Source: Bosea sp. PAMC 26642
GTDB taxonomy: Bacteria; Pseudomonadota; Alphaproteobacteria; Rhizobiales; Beijerinckiaceae
Direction: 5' to 3'
Assembly: GCF_001562255.1 (NCBI RefSeq)
Contig: NZ_CP014301.1
Span: 310,001 to 374,000, forward strand
DNA: 64,000 nucleotides
Position 1 is the first letter of the stretch, and each line of letters starts with the position of its first letter. The notes beneath the pieces are model-generated. The model was given only the letters and a program-made list of their open reading frames with translations. It did no database searches and had not been told where the DNA came from. The translations under genes were made by a program, and so were the position numbers. This document shows, in pieces, positions 61,485 through 64,000 of this stretch.

Positions 61485-62407
61485 GAGCGGCCCTTTGCGG
61501 GCAGCAGGCCCTCGGGCCGCACGAACAGCACGATCGCCATGACGAGATAGATCAGCATCGAGGAGAGCGCCGCACCCGTCGCCCGCGCCGAGGGTGCGCT
61601 CATGAACAGCCGTAGGAGGTCGTTCATGAAGGAGCGGCCGAGCGTGTCGACGAGGCCGACGATCAGCGCGCCGACGAAGGCGCCGCGGATCGAGCCGATC
61701 CCCCCGACCACGATGACGACGAAGGCGAGGATCAGCACCGTGTCGCCCATACCGGGTTCGACCGAGAGGATCGGCGCCGCCATCGCCCCGGCAAAGCCCG
61801 CCAGCATCGTCCCGAAGGCGAAGACGATCATGAACAGCTTGCGGATGTCGACGCCGAGCGCCGAGACCATGGCGGCATTGGAGGCGCCGGCCCGCAGCAG
61901 CATTCCCGTCCGCGTCTTCTCGACGATGAACCAGAGCAGCCCGCCGACCGCCAGCCCCGCCCCGATCAGCGCGAAACGGTAGGTCGGGTAGAGGATGCCA
62001 TCCATCAGCCTGACCGAGCCGGAGAGGAATTCCGGCACCGGAACCGAGAGCGGAGCCGCGCCCCACACCATCTTGACCGCTTGGTTCAGCAGCAGGATCA
62101 GTCCGAAGGTCGCCAGAACCTGATCGAGATGATCGCGTTCGTAAAGATGGCGGAAGACGAGGAATTCGAGCGCCAGCCCGATCAGCAGGGCCGCCGCGAG
62201 CGCCAGCACCAACCCCAGCACGAAGCTGCCGGTCAGCGAAACGAAGGTGACTGCTAGATAGGCGCCGAGCATGTACTGCACGCCATGCGCCAGATTGATG
62301 AAGTCCATCACCCCGAACACGAGCGTCAGCCCAGCCGCGACCAGGAACAGCAGGATGCCGAACTGGAGCCCGTTAAGAGTCTGGACGATGAGGAGGCTGG
62401 TGGTCAT
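61481..62407 (-). CDS. livH: Liv-type ABC transporter permease (LivH)
   Basis: The 308-residue permease has QTLNGLQFGILLFLVAAGLTLVFGVMDFINLAHGVQYMLGAYLAV, RHLYERDHLDQVLATFGLILLL, LRAGASNAAMVSALGVDIRKLFMIVFAFGTMLAGFAGAMAAPI and VVIVVGGIGSIRGAFVGALIVGLVDTLGRSF, as in LivH. ATG 62407 is chosen, since the upstream frame runs into an inverted repeat. It is the first permease of the operon. Confidence 0.92.
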   Translation of the reverse strand: MTTSLLIVQTLNGLQFGILLFLVAAGLTLVFGVMDFINLAHGVQYMLGAYLAVTFVSLTGSFVLGLVLALAAALLIGLALEFLVFRHLYERDHLDQVLATFGLILLLNQAVKMVWGAAPLSVPVPEFLSGSVRLMDGILYPTYRFALIGAGLAVGGLLWFIVEKTRTGMLLRAGASNAAMVSALGVDIRKLFMIVFAFGTMLAGFAGAMAAPILSVEPGMGDTVLILAFVVIVVGGIGSIRGAFVGALIVGLVDTLGRSFMNDLLRLFMSAPSARATGAALSSMLIYLVMAIVLFVRPEGLLPAKGRS

Positions 62408-62440
62408 GGCGGATGGGTTCGCGCACCGTATCGGGAAAGG

Positions 62441-62613
62441 GCTCCCCTTCTCCCCTTGCGGGAGAAGGTGGCCGCGCAGCGGCCGGATGAGGGGTTGCCG
62501 TGCGCTCTCTGGTTGGCGGGGCGTCGCTCTCACCGGCTCAACCTGTGCGACCCCTCATCCGTCTCGGCGCGATCGCGCCGAGCCACCTTCTCCCGCAAGG
62601 GGAGAAGGGGAGC
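62441..62613. repeat. Long inverted repeat with perfect 32-base arms (livH to binding-protein gap)
   Basis: The 32-base segment at 62441-62472, which begins GCTCCCCTTCTCCCCTTGCG and ends GAGAAGGTGGC, is exactly inverted at 62582-62613. Inner pairs (GGATGAGGGG and CCCCTCATCC) extend the fold. The element fills most of the gap between livH and the binding-protein gene and is related to that at 19804-19918. Confidence 0.9.
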
Positions 62614-62634
62614 GCAGCGCTCTACGCCGAAGCC

Positions 62635-63804
62635 TCACTTCAGCGGGCAATCCTTCGCGTGCGGATCGGCATAGTCCGTGAACACCTTCTGGGCGATCTC
62701 GGTCTGGAACTTGCCGTCCGGCCGCTTCGCGACCTTCACCAGATAGAAGTCCTGGATCGGGAAGCCGTTGGTGTTGAACTTGAACTTGCCGCGCAGCGAG
62801 GTGAAGTCGGCCTTCTTGATCGCGGCGCGCAGCTTGTCCTTGTCGCCCGTGCCGCCGGCCGCCTTGACCGCGGAGTCGATCAGCATGGCGGCGTCGTAGG
62901 CCTGCTGGGCATAGGAGCCCGGCACGATCTTGTAGGCCGCCTCATAGGCCGTGACGAAGGCCTTGGTCTGCGGGTTGTCCATGTTCGGCGCCCAGGTCAT
63001 GCCGCCGAACAGGCCGACGGCAGCGTCCTGCTGTGCCGGCAGCGTCGATTCATCGACGGTGAAGGCCGAGAGGAACGGAATCTTGCCCTGAAGGCCTGCC
63101 TGCGACCACTGCTTGACGAAATTGACGCCGAGCCCGCCGGGAAGGAAGGCGAAGACCACGTCGGGCTTGGTCGAGGCGATCTTGGCGAGGTCGGAGGCGA
63201 AGTCCATGGAGGTCAGCGGCGCATAGACCTCGTCGACGATCTCGCCCTTGAAGTAGTTCTTGAAGCCGGCGAGCGAGTCCTTCCCGGCCTGGTAGTTCGG
63301 CGCGATGATGTAGGCGCGCTTGTAGCCCTGGTCCTGCGCGTATTTGCCCAGCACCTCATGGACCTGGTCGTTCTGGTAGGAGGTTACGAAGAAGTTCTGG
63401 TTGCAGGCCTTGCCGGCCATGGTCGAAGGGCCGGCGTTCGGCGAGATCAGGAAGGCGCCCGAATCCAGCACCGGCTTGGCGATGGCGCCGAGGATGTTGG
63501 AGAACACCGGGCCGACGACGAAGTCGACCTTGCTGCCCTCGACGAAGCTGCGGACCTTGCCGACCGCGACGTCGGGCTTCAGTTCGTCGTCGATCACGGT
63601 GATCTGCACGGGCACGCCGCCGAGCTTGCCGCCGTTCTTGTCGACCGCGAGCTGGAAGCCGTCGCGGACCTGCTGGCCGAGCGCGGCTGCCGGGCCGGTC
63701 AGCACGCTGACGACGCCGATCTTGATCGGCTCCTGGGCCTGGGCGCTGCCGGCGGCGAGCGCGAGCAGGCCGGCACCGAGTGAAAGCGCGAACTTGGATG
63801 TCAT
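62635..63804 (-). CDS. Liv-type ABC transporter substrate-binding protein
   Basis: The 389-residue product has a signal peptide (MTSKFALSLGAGLLALAAGSAQAQ) and a type I periplasmic-binding fold. Segments include IKIGVVSVLTGPAAALGQQVRDGFQLAVDKNGGKLGG, VVGPVFSNILGAIAKPVLDSGAFLISPNAGPSTMAGKACNQNFFVTSYQNDQVHEVLG, and FAFLPGGLGVNFVKQW. It looks like the binding proteins of aromatic-acid type importers (Nba-like) rather than strict leucine-binding proteins; this is by eye. ATG 63804 has GGGAGG upstream. It heads the operon livH-M-G-F-cupin. The same 16-base site as in front of the PhzS-like gene lies 87 bases upstream. Confidence 0.92.
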   Translation of the reverse strand: MTSKFALSLGAGLLALAAGSAQAQEPIKIGVVSVLTGPAAALGQQVRDGFQLAVDKNGGKLGGVPVQITVIDDELKPDVAVGKVRSFVEGSKVDFVVGPVFSNILGAIAKPVLDSGAFLISPNAGPSTMAGKACNQNFFVTSYQNDQVHEVLGKYAQDQGYKRAYIIAPNYQAGKDSLAGFKNYFKGEIVDEVYAPLTSMDFASDLAKIASTKPDVVFAFLPGGLGVNFVKQWSQAGLQGKIPFLSAFTVDESTLPAQQDAAVGLFGGMTWAPNMDNPQTKAFVTAYEAAYKIVPGSYAQQAYDAAMLIDSAVKAAGGTGDKDKLRAAIKKADFTSLRGKFKFNTNGFPIQDFYLVKVAKRPDGKFQTEIAQKVFTDYADPHAKDCPLK

Positions 63805-63890
63805 GTCGAATGTCCTCCCGGGACGAGCGAGAAAGCGGCAGCGCGGCGGGGGTCCCTCAACCTCCCGGGCCACGCGATGAGGCCATATTG

Positions 63891-63906
63891 TTTCAAGCTT
63901 AAAATA
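63891..63906. promoter_or_regulatory. Near-palindromic operator candidate upstream of the Liv-type operon
   Basis: TTTCAAGCTTAAAATA is identical over 16 bases to the sequence at 56148-56163. It lies 87 bases before the start of the binding-protein gene (minus strand). The repeat of such a specific near-palindrome at the two promoters suggests a shared regulator, probably a MarR-type protein encoded outside the window (inference). Confidence 0.6.
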
Positions 63907-63951
63907 TCTGCAAGGGGTTCTTGGGCAAGAAATTTCGGGTTCCCGCCCGAT

Positions 63952-64000
63952 GTCATTCCGAGGCCCGGCAACGCCGGGAACCCGGAACCCACGACCGGGC
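63952..64000. repeat. CATTCCGG-family inverted repeat, copy 5, cut by the window end
   Basis: It starts GTCATTCCGAGGCCCGGC and continues GAACCCGGAACCCACGACCGGG to the end of the window, matching the left half of the other copies. The right half lies outside. Confidence 0.75.

Noticed and set aside
60498..62066. Single long permease from the open frame that starts at 62066
   Set aside because: The upstream part is livH in another frame. The GTG at 61484 with a GTGA overlap gives a normal LivM.

Overview
The window is a GC-rich, densely coded chromosomal segment of an alphaproteobacterium, most likely of the order Hyphomicrobiales (Rhizobiales) and possibly near Bosea. This placement is inference from several things: the hrcA / rph-rdgB-hemW neighbourhood, a giant protein resembling the growth pole ring (GPR) protein of Agrobacterium, alphaproteobacterial small families (DUF3297, DUF1028), and many short intergenic inverted repeats of the kind common in this group. 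I found no rRNA, tRNA, CRISPR array, insertion sequence, prophage or replication origin. Most of the window looks like core or stable chromosome, with small accessory insertions (three toxin-antitoxin loci and a few lower-GC genes).

Layout. 1-3.6 kb: end of an amidohydrolase, a RidA-like gene with a C-terminal frameshift, a D-threonine aldolase/alanine racemase-like PLP enzyme, an orphan VgrG-like beta-helix protein and a DUF1028 protein. 3.7-6.8 kb: lepA, divergent from an XRE-cupin regulator plus GNAT pair. 6.8-9.7 kb: DUF3297, ankyrin protein and hrcA on the minus strand, divergent from rph. 9.9-14.5 kb: rdgB, hemW, an LpoA-like lipoprotein, rsmI and a YraN protein. 14.5-17.1 kb: MazEF-type module, gshB, moeB. 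17.2-26.5 kb: a nucleoside uptake and catabolism operon (BMP-type binding protein, ATPase, two permeases, cdd, purine nucleoside phosphorylase, deoC, deoA) ending in a ghrA-like reductase; deoC carries an in-frame amber codon. 26.8-33.7 kb: a phytase-like esterase, then a gamma-glutamyltransferase with a peptide-type ABC importer that lacks its ATPases. 34-38.4 kb: a four-carbon acid sugar kinase, malonyl-CoA decarboxylase and malonyl-CoA synthetase. 38.5-45.4 kb: a toxin-first TA pair, an unknown protein, the Mla-type lipid transport operon (permease, ATPase, MCE protein, lipoprotein), a MerR regulator and a carboxymuconolactone decarboxylase-like protein. 45.5-51.3 kb: the 1930-residue GPR-like coiled-coil membrane protein. 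51.5-58.3 kb: Hpt protein, ferredoxin, Usp, small hypotheticals, an orphan antitoxin, a CoxE-like VWA protein, HU, a PhzS-like flavin monooxygenase and two PilZ proteins. 58.4-63.8 kb: a cupin and a complete Liv-type ABC importer.

How genes work together. The nucleoside operon imports nucleosides, deaminates or phosphorolyses them, and would pass deoxyribose phosphate to DeoC; the amber codon in deoC is therefore functionally relevant. The PhzS-like monooxygenase and the Liv-type importer share an identical 16-nt near-palindrome in their upstream regions, which suggests co-regulation of uptake and oxidation of an aromatic-like compound. At least five families of intergenic inverted repeats sit between genes and inside operons; copies supply the start codon of rdgB, the stop codon of moeB and probably the ribosome binding site of a permease gene.

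Limits: everything was read by eye without database searches. Starts are chosen by ribosome binding sites, overlaps and family length. Apparent frameshifts and stops could be sequencing errors.
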